DNA from: CAZXCQ01 sp964639275
Lineage (GTDB): Bacteria > Desulfobacterota > DSM-4660 > Desulfatiglandales > Desulfatiglandaceae
Direction: 5' to 3'
Length of the DNA stretch: 33,800 nucleotides
Assembly (NCBI GenBank): GCA_964639275.1
Contig: CAZXCQ010000028.1
Span: 1-33,800, forward strand
Shown: positions 22,868-30,159 of the stretch, piece by piece
How the letters are laid out: the number at the start of each line of letters is the position of its first letter
Numbering within the stretch: the stretch's first letter is position 1
Position numbers and translations under genes: made by a program
The notes under the pieces: model-generated
What the model was told of the DNA's origin: nothing
The model's input: only the letters and a program-made list of their open reading frames with translations
The model's database searches: none

Positions 22868-25145
22868 TTTTTTGCTTCTCTCGCAGGGCGTTCAAGATTT
22901 TCTCCTGGGTGATAGGTAGATCGGTAATCCTCACCCCCACCGCATCGAAGATGGCGTTGGCAATTGCCGGCGCCACAGGAACCATGCACGTTTGACCCAC
23001 GCCTTTCGCTCCATATGGGCCCATAGGGTCGCCTGGTTCGACAAAGATCACTTTGACGGGGGGCAAATCGAGCGCCAGGGGAATTTTGAAGTCCGTGAAG
23101 TTCGGATTCAAGACCTTGCCGTTTTGGAACAGCAGCTCCTCCCATAGGGTAAAGCCCAGACCCTGCGCAACTCCCCCTTGGATTTGACCTTCCAGCGTCA
23201 ACCCGTTGATGGCCCGGCCCACATCATGAGCCGCCACATAGTCCAGGATCTCCACATGCCCGGTCTCTTCACATACTCTCACCACCGCTGCATGCGCCCC
23301 GAATTGATAAGTACAGGCAAAATTCCCATATTTGGTCTTGGGATCCCCAACTTCCGAATAGGGATCGAAAGATCCCCTGCCGAGAATGTTGATATTACCG
23401 ATTTTCCCCAACTTCATGAGCCCCGCCTGCATTACCTCGCCTATGGTTAGCGGTTTTTCGGGAGACCCCTTTACGTAAATTCTCCCGTCCCGGCATATCA
23501 TGTCTTTTGGATTCGCATTCATCACCTGGGAAGCGATATCCAATAGCTGTCTCTTAGCATCTGCTGCGGCCAGCTTCGCCGCATTCCCCGCAAGGGTGGT
23601 CACACGATTCGCAAAAGATCCCATGCAGAAAAGCGTTGAATCCGTGTCGGCCGCCGTTACTTCTATGTCCTTCAGAGGAACCCCCAGTTCTTCCGCCGCA
23701 ATCTGAGCCAAAATCGTCGGGGCTCCCTGTCCGATATCCCCTTCCCCAGAGACTATCGATACTCTACCATCTTCGGTTATTTTTATGAGGATGTTGGATC
23801 CGTCATAGCCGAAGTGCCTGTTTCCGCTTACATCCGATACACCAGCCAGGCCGATTCCGATTTTCTCAGGGCCTTTCCCCCCCTTATGCATTTTCCATTG
23901 CGCCGCAGCAGCTGCCCGTGTAATGCATTCCCCATATGCGCAGCTCTGAATTTTCCAGCCGTGGACGGTCGTCATAAACGGCTCAACGGCGTTTTTCAGC
24001 CGGATGTCCAGAGGGTCCAATCTTAGCTCATGGGCAATGGTGTCTATGAGAGATTCGATGGCGAAAGCCATCTGGGGATTCCCGAATCCACGGCAGCCGC
24101 CCGTCGGAACCTTGTTCGTATAAACCAGTTTCGCGTCCGATTTGATGTTCGTATATTTATAAAGGGCATCCGGGCGGATGGTAGTGGTCGTCATCACAGA
24201 CGGAGCCTTGCCGGAATAAGCCCCGTTGTCCGAAAAAATTCGGGCCTCTTTCGCCATAAACCTTCCATCTTTCTTGACGCCCATCTTCAGATAGATCACC
24301 GTACCGACTCGAGGCCGCCCGGCAATGAACTCTTCCTCTCGGGTCAAGGCTATCTTCACAGGCTTTGCAGCTTCCCTGGCTAGAACAGAGCAGATCGCAA
24401 GGCTGCTGTGTTCGGGGGATTTCCCACCGAATCCCCCGCCTACTTTCGGCTGGATGATCCGGATATTGCCCACGGGCATATCAAGCTGTTCTGCCAAATG
24501 ACCTCGGGAAAAGTAAATATGTTGCACAGGGATCCACAAAGTCAGTTTTCCTCTGATATCAAAGGAAGCGACGCAGGTCATAGGCTCCATATACCCCTGG
24601 TGCACAATCTGGCTGGTAAACCGTTCCTCAAAAATGTAATCCGATTCCCTGAAACCCGCAAGAATATCCCCGCGCTCAATATGGAGATGAACCGCAATGT
24701 TATTTTCAAATTCCTCATGAATCCGTGGTGCATTCGGCAGCATGGCCTCTTCTGTTTCGAAAACCGCCGGGATAGGCTCGTAGTCCACCTCGATCAATTC
24801 CAGCGCTTCTTGGGCAGTTTCCTCATCAACGGCCGCGACCGCGGCAACCTCTTCGCCAATGTATCGGACTCTGTCCACGGCCATGAAGCACTGATCCCTG
24901 ACAAAGGTCCCTACCTTTTTTTTGGGAGTCTGCTCTGCGGTCACCACGGTTTTAACTCCTGGCATACTTCTGGCCCGGGTGACATCTATATTCAGGATTT
25001 TTGCGTGAGGATAGGGGCTCCTGAGAATCTTGCCGTAAAGCATATGGGGGAGTTTGAGGTCGCCTGCAAACTTCGCCTCGCCCGTTACTTTCTCCCTGGC
25101 ATCAATGACGGGTATCCTTTTCCCTATAAACTGAAAATCATTCAT
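22854..25145 (-). CDS. Molybdenum hydroxylase large subunit, second set, with Gln at the catalytic Glu position
   Basis: The 763-residue molybdopterin subunit has the hammerhead domain (VTGEAKFAGDLKLPHMLYGKIL) and all cofactor-binding motifs: VGGGFGGKSPEHS, TGGCRGFGNPQMAFAIES, GEGDIGQGAPT and GSFANRVTT. At the strongly conserved AKGVGE motif near the C-terminus this protein reads YGAKGVGQT: residue 718 is Gln (CAA at 22992-22994, complement). That glutamate is the general base in the xanthine oxidase family, so activity or mechanism may be altered. RBS GGAG precedes ATG 25145. It follows the 2Fe-2S gene by 44 bp and overlaps tctB. Confidence 0.92.
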   Translation of the reverse strand: MNDFQFIGKRIPVIDAREKVTGEAKFAGDLKLPHMLYGKILRSPYPHAKILNIDVTRARSMPGVKTVVTAEQTPKKKVGTFVRDQCFMAVDRVRYIGEEVAAVAAVDEETAQEALELIEVDYEPIPAVFETEEAMLPNAPRIHEEFENNIAVHLHIERGDILAGFRESDYIFEERFTSQIVHQGYMEPMTCVASFDIRGKLTLWIPVQHIYFSRGHLAEQLDMPVGNIRIIQPKVGGGFGGKSPEHSSLAICSVLAREAAKPVKIALTREEEFIAGRPRVGTVIYLKMGVKKDGRFMAKEARIFSDNGAYSGKAPSVMTTTTIRPDALYKYTNIKSDAKLVYTNKVPTGGCRGFGNPQMAFAIESLIDTIAHELRLDPLDIRLKNAVEPFMTTVHGWKIQSCAYGECITRAAAAAQWKMHKGGKGPEKIGIGLAGVSDVSGNRHFGYDGSNILIKITEDGRVSIVSGEGDIGQGAPTILAQIAAEELGVPLKDIEVTAADTDSTLFCMGSFANRVTTLAGNAAKLAAADAKRQLLDIASQVMNANPKDMICRDGRIYVKGSPEKPLTIGEVMQAGLMKLGKIGNINILGRGSFDPYSEVGDPKTKYGNFACTYQFGAHAAVVRVCEETGHVEILDYVAAHDVGRAINGLTLEGQIQGGVAQGLGFTLWEELLFQNGKVLNPNFTDFKIPLALDLPPVKVIFVEPGDPMGPYGAKGVGQTCMVPVAPAIANAIFDAVGVRITDLPITQEKILNALREKQKNEKI

Positions 25146-25189
25146 CGGAACTACTCCAAGCTAAGGCAGGTCCGTTGTCGGGTTTCTGA

Positions 25190-25702
25190 TCACAAGCATG
25201 CTTCACGGGATTGCCCGGCAGTTGCATTGCTATCTTTTCCCAAACGCAGGCTTGCCGTTTGAATGGCCTGAATGATCTTCTTATAGCCAGTACACCGGCA
25301 AAAATTGCCCGCAATTCCTCTCTTGATTTCCTCCTCTGAGGGAAGGCCCTTTTCCTGTAGCAGGGCCTTAGCAGATAAGATCATCCCAGGGGTGCAGAAC
25401 CCGCACTGGACGGCTCCTTCATCGATAAAAGCCTCTTGGATCGGATGCAGGTTCCCCCTGGTGGCCATGCCTTCTATTGTGAAGACCTTCTTGCCATCGA
25501 CCTCGATTGCCAACGTCAGGCAGGAATTGATGGCCTTGCCGTCCACTAGGACCGTGCAGGCTCCGCAATCCCCTGTTCCGCACCCCTCTTTCGTACCCGT
25601 CAAATCCAGTCGATCCCTCAGGACATCAATGAGCAGTTCATTTGGGCTTACCGCAAGCTCATAATCTTCCCCATTCACACCCATTTTTATAGAATGTTTC
25701 AT
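25190..25702 (-). CDS. Molybdenum hydroxylase 2Fe-2S subunit, second set
   Basis: The 170-residue protein has the two [2Fe-2S] sites: Cys41, 46, 49 and 61 (GCGTGDCGACTVLV), and Cys100, 103, 135 and 137 (QCGFCTPG, FCRCTGY). There is no N-terminal extension and no Tat signal. It lies between the FAD-subunit and molybdenum-subunit genes, so the second set is ordered FAD, 2Fe-2S, Mo, unlike the first set (2Fe-2S, Mo, FAD). The two sets are therefore not a simple recent duplication. Confidence 0.93.
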   Translation of the reverse strand: MKHSIKMGVNGEDYELAVSPNELLIDVLRDRLDLTGTKEGCGTGDCGACTVLVDGKAINSCLTLAIEVDGKKVFTIEGMATRGNLHPIQEAFIDEGAVQCGFCTPGMILSAKALLQEKGLPSEEEIKRGIAGNFCRCTGYKKIIQAIQTASLRLGKDSNATAGQSREACL

Positions 25703-25726
25703 GCTTCCATACCCCGGAGAACAAGG

Positions 25727-26608
25727 TTAAGACCTTATCTGAGTCCATAATTCACGCAGGCCTTTTCTAACAAAGACTTTCACCATTTCTCGACGAAACT
25801 GTGCAGATCCCCTTACGTCGCTGATGGGACTGCATTCCCCGCTGGCCGTTTCTCCTGCTGCCGCGATTTGCTTTTCCGTTATCTGTCGGTTCATCATAGG
25901 TCTTTCAGCCTTCTTCGCTCGTATGGGCGTTGGAGCCACAGCCCCCAAAGCAATACGGCAATCCACGCATTTCTTTTTATCCGAGTCCAGCGTCATGAGG
26001 CAGGATACCCCGACTACGGCCAAATCCATGGCACGCCGCGGGCTTTCTTTGAAATAGATACCGGCGCTGTTCCGAGGCATAAGGGGAATGATAATCTTCT
26101 TCAGCAAAGCGGAGTCCTTTAGAATGGTTTTCCCGGGACCCAGAAAAAAAACCTCCAGGGGAATTTTCTTTATACTGGACTCATCGATAATTTCCGCGAC
26201 GGCCCCTAGGCAAAGCAGGGCGGGTGCGGTATCGGCCGAGGGAGCCGCGTTGCATACATTGCCTCCGATGGTCGCTTTGTTTCGAATCTGGACAGACCCG
26301 ATCGTTGCCGCGGCAGCGGCCAAAAGGGGAATCTTTTCCAGGATGCGGGGGGAAGTTTCCACAGAACGGATCGTTGCCAAGGACCCGATTTCAATCTGAC
26401 CGTCTGCCTCTCGAATAAAGTTGCAGTCTGGGATACCCTTTAAGTCCAGAACGTTTTCCCATACTGCTCCCTTTTCTTTCATCGCAATGAGCAGATCCGT
26501 ACCCCCGGCAAGGGGGCGGATGTTTCCCTGGTGCTCCCTCAGGATTCCGATCGCTTCTTCGAAACTCTCCGGCCGGAAATATTCAAATCTAGGCAATTTT
26601 CTGAACAC
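25727..26608 (-). CDS. Molybdenum hydroxylase FAD subunit, second set
   Basis: The 293-residue FAD subunit (CoxM/XdhB type) starts at GTG 26608 behind GGAGAG. FAD motifs are LAGGTDLLIAMKEKG and TIGGNVCNAAPSADTAPALL. It lacks the four-cysteine insert seen in the FAD subunit at 13780-14781 and so is the plain CODH/xanthine-dehydrogenase form. It heads the hydroxylase-2 genes, 24 bp before the 2Fe-2S gene. Confidence 0.92.
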   Translation of the reverse strand: MFRKLPRFEYFRPESFEEAIGILREHQGNIRPLAGGTDLLIAMKEKGAVWENVLDLKGIPDCNFIREADGQIEIGSLATIRSVETSPRILEKIPLLAAAAATIGSVQIRNKATIGGNVCNAAPSADTAPALLCLGAVAEIIDESSIKKIPLEVFFLGPGKTILKDSALLKKIIIPLMPRNSAGIYFKESPRRAMDLAVVGVSCLMTLDSDKKKCVDCRIALGAVAPTPIRAKKAERPMMNRQITEKQIAAAGETASGECSPISDVRGSAQFRREMVKVFVRKGLRELWTQIRS

Positions 26609-26745
26609 GTAGCTCTCCTCCCCATCTCTCGAGAGGTCAAAGATTCGTTTTGGATGAACCAGAAATTTGGACCTGTGCGGTTAGATCTGAAATATCGGCA
26701 TTGGACCGAAGAAATCCTCTTTGTGTGTTAAACTCCTTGGTTCTG

Positions 26746-26792
26746 AAACATGAAACGTGATGAGTGAAGACCAATTCACGTTTCACGTGTTT
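26746..26792. repeat. REP-like stem-loop between tctC and the second hydroxylase genes
   Basis: Arms TGAAACGTGA (26751-26760) and TCACGTTTCA (26776-26785) are perfectly complementary over 10 bp, and the outer AAACA and TGTTT extend the stem past a two-base bulge. The loop is 15 bases. It lies in the 257-bp gap between the receptor gene and the enzyme genes, where a stem-loop commonly stabilises the abundant receptor message or attenuates read-through. It may be one copy of a dispersed REP-type repeat. The rest of this gap holds nothing I can call. Confidence 0.7.
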
Positions 26793-26865
26793 GACCGGAC
26801 GACTAATGTGCTCAAATCCAGCTATTCCTAGAATGCGATAAACTAGCCACACAAGTCCAAAAATT

Positions 26866-27852
26866 TTACTTCTTTTTCAGTTTACCCAAATCTATATAAA
26901 ATCCTTTAAGAGTCGAGAGCAGGGCCTTTACCTCCTGTGTCAGTTCCTCACCGTTCCGCCACACCGGGGTCATGGACATCTTATCCATCACTTTGAGGAA
27001 TTCCGGAGCCTTGGTGCCTTCATAGGTTGCCTTTTCCAATTTCTTGAGGACGTCGGCAGGCAGTCCCGCCGGAGCCATGAAACCCGCAAAGTTGCTGATG
27101 TCTTTGCCGTATACCTGCTTGAAGGTCGGAACATTTGGATAACCAGGAATCGGATTGCTCGTCAAAGCCAGGAGCATTCTCGCTCGGCCGTCCTTTACCA
27201 GAATGTTATGAGCTCCTCCCCCCGGAAAGGCATCGATATGCCCGCCTAATAAGGCGGTAATACACGGGGTTTCACCACGAAAAGCCACTTCCTTCCATGG
27301 ATTTCCTAATCGATAATTAATCCATTTGGTAGGGATGGCGTTGGTGCTTACCTGGTTGGTAAATCCCATACGGATCTTCTTCGGATGTTTTTTGGAGTAG
27401 GCAACAAATTCATCCCACGTCTTCCAGGGAGCATCTGATCTGACAATGATGGACATTGCATAGATACCAACTTCTCCAAGGTAGTCATAGCTCTTTAGTG
27501 GGTTGTAAGCAACGTCATAGGCCAAAAAATTGCCGACCAAAGTTCCCACGGCAAGATGTCCGATCGTGTACCCATCTGGTTTGGAGTTGGCCACAAGGGA
27601 ATAAGCCAAAGTAGTTCCTCCGCCTGGCTTATTCTCGATAATCACCGGCTGCCCCAGAACCTTGGCCATTGTATCCGCCATGGATCGGCTGATTAGATCC
27701 GTAACCCCTCCCGGGGGATATGGCACGATGATTTTGATGGTCTTGGTCGGATATTCCTCTCCGAACCCTGGCAAGGCGTAAAATAGTACCATAAGCAATG
27801 CCACTAAAACGAGATAAGGTTTCCTTTTAGACCAATTTCTTCCCTTTGCCAT
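26866..27852 (-). CDS. tctC: Tripartite tricarboxylate transporter receptor TctC (Bug family)
   Basis: About 328 residues from ATG 27852, set by GAGGAGGTG just upstream; an upstream start would run through the ribosome site. A signal peptide (KRKPYLVLVALLMVLFYALPG) is followed by the Bug/TctC fold: YPTKTIKIIVPYPPGGVTDLISR, the IENKPGGG loop, the SKPDGYTIGH motif and FAGFMAPAGLPADVLKKL. Bug receptors bind carboxylates, including aromatic ones. It is the second gene of the minus-strand operon, after the regulator, and would deliver substrate to TctAB. Confidence 0.93.
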   Translation of the reverse strand: MAKGRNWSKRKPYLVLVALLMVLFYALPGFGEEYPTKTIKIIVPYPPGGVTDLISRSMADTMAKVLGQPVIIENKPGGGTTLAYSLVANSKPDGYTIGHLAVGTLVGNFLAYDVAYNPLKSYDYLGEVGIYAMSIIVRSDAPWKTWDEFVAYSKKHPKKIRMGFTNQVSTNAIPTKWINYRLGNPWKEVAFRGETPCITALLGGHIDAFPGGGAHNILVKDGRARMLLALTSNPIPGYPNVPTFKQVYGKDISNFAGFMAPAGLPADVLKKLEKATYEGTKAPEFLKVMDKMSMTPVWRNGEELTQEVKALLSTLKGFYIDLGKLKKK

Positions 27853-27978
27853 AATGCACCTCCTCTTTTGTTTTTTCAGCAACCGACACCTATGGTTTTC
27901 TCAATCTATTCTGGGTCTCTTCCTTGGTTACACCAAACTGGAAAACCATCATATCGGGTATGCCCTTATCAAAAAACC

Positions 27979-28638
27979 TCATTCTTCCATGAGATTTGAA
28001 ATGACCTTCCACGAGGCAATTTTCTGCTTCCTCACGAGTTCTGCCGCCTCTTCGCCGTTCCCCTTTCGCAGCGACTGCAATATTAATCGATGTTCTTTCA
28101 TCGACTGCTCGCGCAGAGAACTGGGTAGAGAAAAGGTATGGCGGATCATCTCCGACCTCTCCCATATTTCCACAATCATTTTGAAAAGGCTCTTGTAGGG
28201 GGAGCATCTGTAGATTTCTAGATGAAATTTTTTATTCAGCTCACTTAGAGTCTCATGTTTCCCATTTCGAACCGCGTCCTCGTATTTTTCCAATATTTTC
28301 TCCAGCCGCTGGAAGTCTTCCGACTTTATGTAAGGGCAGGCTAATTGCGTGGCGAGGGCCTCGAGGGTGCTGCGGATGATATAGATCTCCTCCATCTCCT
28401 TTCGGTCGATTTCGGCCACGCGCGCTCCGGCGTGGGGAATCACATGAACCAACCCCTGGGTCTCCAGTTTCTTGATGGCCTCCCTCACCGGGATATCGCT
28501 GAGGTTTAGCATTTTGGAAATTTCTCGGATGATGATCTTGTCCCCGGGCTTAAAATGTTTTTTCAGAATATTCGTTCGGAGGTAATCGTAGACTAGTTCA
28601 TTCTTGGTCTTATAGGTGCTAATCGCAGTTTCTGCCAT
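27979..28638 (-). CDS. GntR-family regulator, FCD subgroup
   Basis: The 219-residue protein has an N-terminal winged helix (residues 10-75: LVYDYLRTNILKKHFKPGDKI, SDIPVREAIKKLETQGLV) and a C-terminal all-helical FCD effector domain (residues 85-210) with candidate metal/carboxylate-binding residues in NKKFHLEIY and the late HRLIL helix. It heads the catabolic block, divergent from nothing nearby, and probably senses the transported acid or an intermediate. GGGAG lies 9 bp before ATG 28638. Confidence 0.92.
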   Translation of the reverse strand: MAETAISTYKTKNELVYDYLRTNILKKHFKPGDKIIIREISKMLNLSDIPVREAIKKLETQGLVHVIPHAGARVAEIDRKEMEEIYIIRSTLEALATQLACPYIKSEDFQRLEKILEKYEDAVRNGKHETLSELNKKFHLEIYRCSPYKSLFKMIVEIWERSEMIRHTFSLPSSLREQSMKEHRLILQSLRKGNGEEAAELVRKQKIASWKVISNLMEE

Positions 28639-28744
28639 CTCATTGCACTCCCTGTAAGTTCGGTTGACCTTTTCGAATCGCTCTGATTCCTATTTTTTGG
28701 GGGTTTTTGTGCTTCCCATCTCCCTGCAGGTTTCGAACTGAAAT

Positions 28745-28772
28745 TCTATATTATATATTATATATTTGTCAA
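28745..28772 (-). promoter_or_regulatory. Candidate sigma-70 promoter and operator zone of the catabolic operon
   Basis: On the minus strand TTGACA (28767-28772) is followed after 16 bp by TATAGA (28745-28750). The spacer is an A/T-only repeat of a TATATTA-like heptamer, possibly part of a GntR operator. Transcription would begin about 100 bp upstream of the regulator start. The surrounding 28639-28823 has no coding sequence. Confidence 0.5.
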
Positions 28773-28823
28773 CAGAAAAAAGCATTTTGGAAACTCAAGC
28801 GATAACAAAAGGTTAGGCGGGGT

Positions 28824-29074
28824 GTGAACTCCTCCGAATACCTCCCTGAGGTCGCGACGATAATCAAGACAGAACCGATGACCGACAGGAATCGGTTTTT
28901 TGAACTGGAGCTTGAGGGAAGGGAGCTGGGTCATAGACCGGGACAGCTTGCGGAGCTGTCGATCCCGGGTATTGGTGAGGCCCCATTTTCCATCTCGTCC
29001 TCGCCCACAAAAAAAGCGGCTTTGAGATAATCAACAAGCTCAGCCTCTTTGCCATCGGATCAGAGGTTGCCTGA
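28824..29074 (+). pseudogene. Diverged, internally deleted remnant of sulfhydrogenase gamma-delta genes
   Basis: Bases 28824-29022 match 11998-12197 of the fused beta-gamma gene with about 12 substitutions, several silent, and one missing base in an A run. The match begins at a GTG aligned with the internal Met where the gamma domain starts, as if from a stand-alone gamma gene. At a shared TGAGAT the sequence jumps to the delta 3' end (29023-29066, identical to 13517-13560) and continues to a stop at 29072-29074. About 1.3 kb is deleted. The fragment cannot encode a working subunit. It forms the right flank of the catabolic island. Confidence 0.85.
29023..29066 (+). repeat. 44-bp direct repeat, right copy (3' end of hydD)
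   Basis: Identical to 13517-13560 in the same orientation. Here it is followed by GTTGCCTGA, giving a natural-looking delta-subunit terminus (FAIGSEVA), rather than by the transposase remnant. Confidence 0.9.
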
Positions 29075-29153
29075 CAGCCCAAACCCCTTGACAAACCATA
29101 TTGCCCCTGTAAAGAGGCACGAAATCGCCTTTCCTTATTCAATACTGGTTTTC

Positions 29154-29243
29154 CGATAACGCCAAGCCTGAGCCGCGCCCGCCGAGGACTTCAGGAGAAA
29201 GCAACACACGTGGTCGGGCGTCGGTTCGAGGCTTTTGTTAGGG
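29154..29243 (-). mobile_element. Integron attC recombination site
   Basis: Read on the minus strand: CCCTAAC (R''), a short spacer, AGCCT-C-GAACCG-A-CGCCCG (L''), a variable terminal segment of about 30 bases, CGGGCG-CGGCTC-AGGCT (L'), a spacer, then GTTATCG (R'). The arms pair completely except for one extra C and one extra A in the left arm, the positions where classical attC sites carry extrahelical bases. Total length is about 90 bp. The GTT and AAC cores are conserved. The site lies 30 bp after the stop of the minus-strand ORF at 29274, where a cassette's attC should be. Confidence 0.7.
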
Positions 29244-29273
29244 AATATCAACATTCTGCTCACCACTTGATGC

Positions 29274-29708
29274 TCATCCTTCTTGTTCGTCGGGATATTC
29301 ATTGTAGAATACTTCTTTCAAGTAGTCATGGAAACCCCAGCCGATATTAACGGTATCTGATACGATGTCTCTCAGACGAGGACGGAACTTCTCGATTAAC
29401 TGTGGAGCCCCAGATTCTCCGATTAGTTCAATTGCCTTCCCAAACGCTGACTTAAGGCTTCTGTAGAATTGTTCATGGATATCCCCGTACTCGACTGTGC
29501 AGGCAACACCCTGTTCGACGTAGTAGACCAGCAATTCAGCTATAGCTTCTAGCTGGGAATTGACCCTCTTAAAGTCATTGGGAGCCTTACGTGCTGCAGC
29601 CAAGTTGAGCCTTGGAAGTCCGCGGTCTGGATAGAATTCACGGTGGATGGCACGCTTATAGGGCTCAAGCAATGACTCTTGGTCACCAATCCCCATACGA
29701 GATGCCAA
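29274..29708 (-). CDS. Cassette-borne hypothetical protein, possibly N-terminally truncated
   Basis: The 144-residue ORF starts at TTG 29708 (alternative ATG 29696); neither has a good ribosome site. Features are GIGDQESLLEPYKRAIHREFYPDRG, AELLVYYVEQGV, YGDIHEQFYRSLKSAF and a C-terminal NIGWGFHDYLKEVFYNEYP, which reminds me of DUF6155-like proteins. The opening resembles the middle of longer relatives, so the 5' part may be lost. It is in the same frame as the upstream ORF, separated only by one TAG (29733-29735) and eight codons. No function is known. Confidence 0.5.
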   Translation of the reverse strand: MASRMGIGDQESLLEPYKRAIHREFYPDRGLPRLNLAAARKAPNDFKRVNSQLEAIAELLVYYVEQGVACTVEYGDIHEQFYRSLKSAFGKAIELIGESGAPQLIEKFRPRLRDIVSDTVNIGWGFHDYLKEVFYNEYPDEQEG

Positions 29709-29732
29709 GAAGATCTTGTTTTCTTTAAGGTC

Positions 29733-29969
29733 CTAGCTTCCTGTAGATTGCTCACTCACCTCGAAATCGGTGGGGTCGAGACTACACCCACCTATGTCGT
29801 ATTCATCAAAGACGTGCTCTACGATAGAGTAAGGTGGCCCATTATAATTCCTCGGGTCTTCCTGATCGAGTCTAATAGCCACAATGACCCTTGTACCAAT
29901 GTCCGTACAACGCCACTTACCTGAACCGGTATAGAATTCCTGACCGATCTGAAATTCATCCTTTGTCAT
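29733..29969 (-). CDS. Small conserved hypothetical protein in cassette
   Basis: The 78-residue protein has a compact motif-rich sequence: FQIGQEFYTGSGKWRCTDIG, TRVIVAIRLDQED, YNGPPYSIVEHVFDEYDI and a terminal GGCSLDP. The style matches small conserved hypotheticals that I associate with mobile gene cassettes, from memory and without a search. No catalytic motif or signal peptide is visible. The start ATG at 29969 is close to the cassette boundary and lacks a Shine-Dalgarno sequence, common for cassette genes. Confidence 0.65.
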   Translation of the reverse strand: MTKDEFQIGQEFYTGSGKWRCTDIGTRVIVAIRLDQEDPRNYNGPPYSIVEHVFDEYDIGGCSLDPTDFEVSEQSTGS

Positions 29970-30000
29970 GTCACATGTCTGATTATTCGATGATTCAAAT

Positions 30001-30049
30001 CCCTAACATAAATTAGCCGACAGTCTTGTCGAATAAATTACGTTATTGA
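30001..30049 (-). mobile_element. Weak attC-like hairpin at the upstream cassette boundary
   Basis: On the minus strand CAATAAC and GTTAGGG bracket a hairpin with pairing AATT/AATT and CGACA/TGTCG around an AGAC loop. At about 49 bp it is shorter than usual attC sites and has several mismatches. It could be a degenerate attC or a secondary insertion site. Confidence 0.3.
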
Positions 30050-30159
30050 GATGTAAAAAACAACACAGGAAAAATAAAAAAGCCAACTGACATACCGCTG
30101 TAACTGTGTGATATCATTGATGTAAGATATTGACGATAAATAACACGGAGGTGTAAGAT

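Larger units (their letters stand above)
29160..30006 (-). mobile_element. Probable integron gene cassette with two ORFs
   Basis: The cassette runs from the T after the G in GTTAGGG (minus strand, 30007-30001) to the G of GTTATCG at 29160. Its first bases TTAGGG complement the R'' CCCTAAC of its own attC, as required for a circularised cassette. It contains ORFs 29733-29969 and 29274-29708, both in cassette orientation, with only 37 bases between the boundary and the first ATG. No integrase gene or attI is in the window. Confidence 0.55.

Noticed and set aside
13561..28823. Island as a prophage or ICE
   Set aside because: No integrase, tRNA, structural, conjugation or replication genes are present; only metabolic genes and a transposase tail.
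29067..29100. TTGACA-N16-TAAAGA promoter downstream of the hyd remnant
   Set aside because: The hexamers are fair but no plus-strand gene follows; it probably reflects chance or a lost neighbour.
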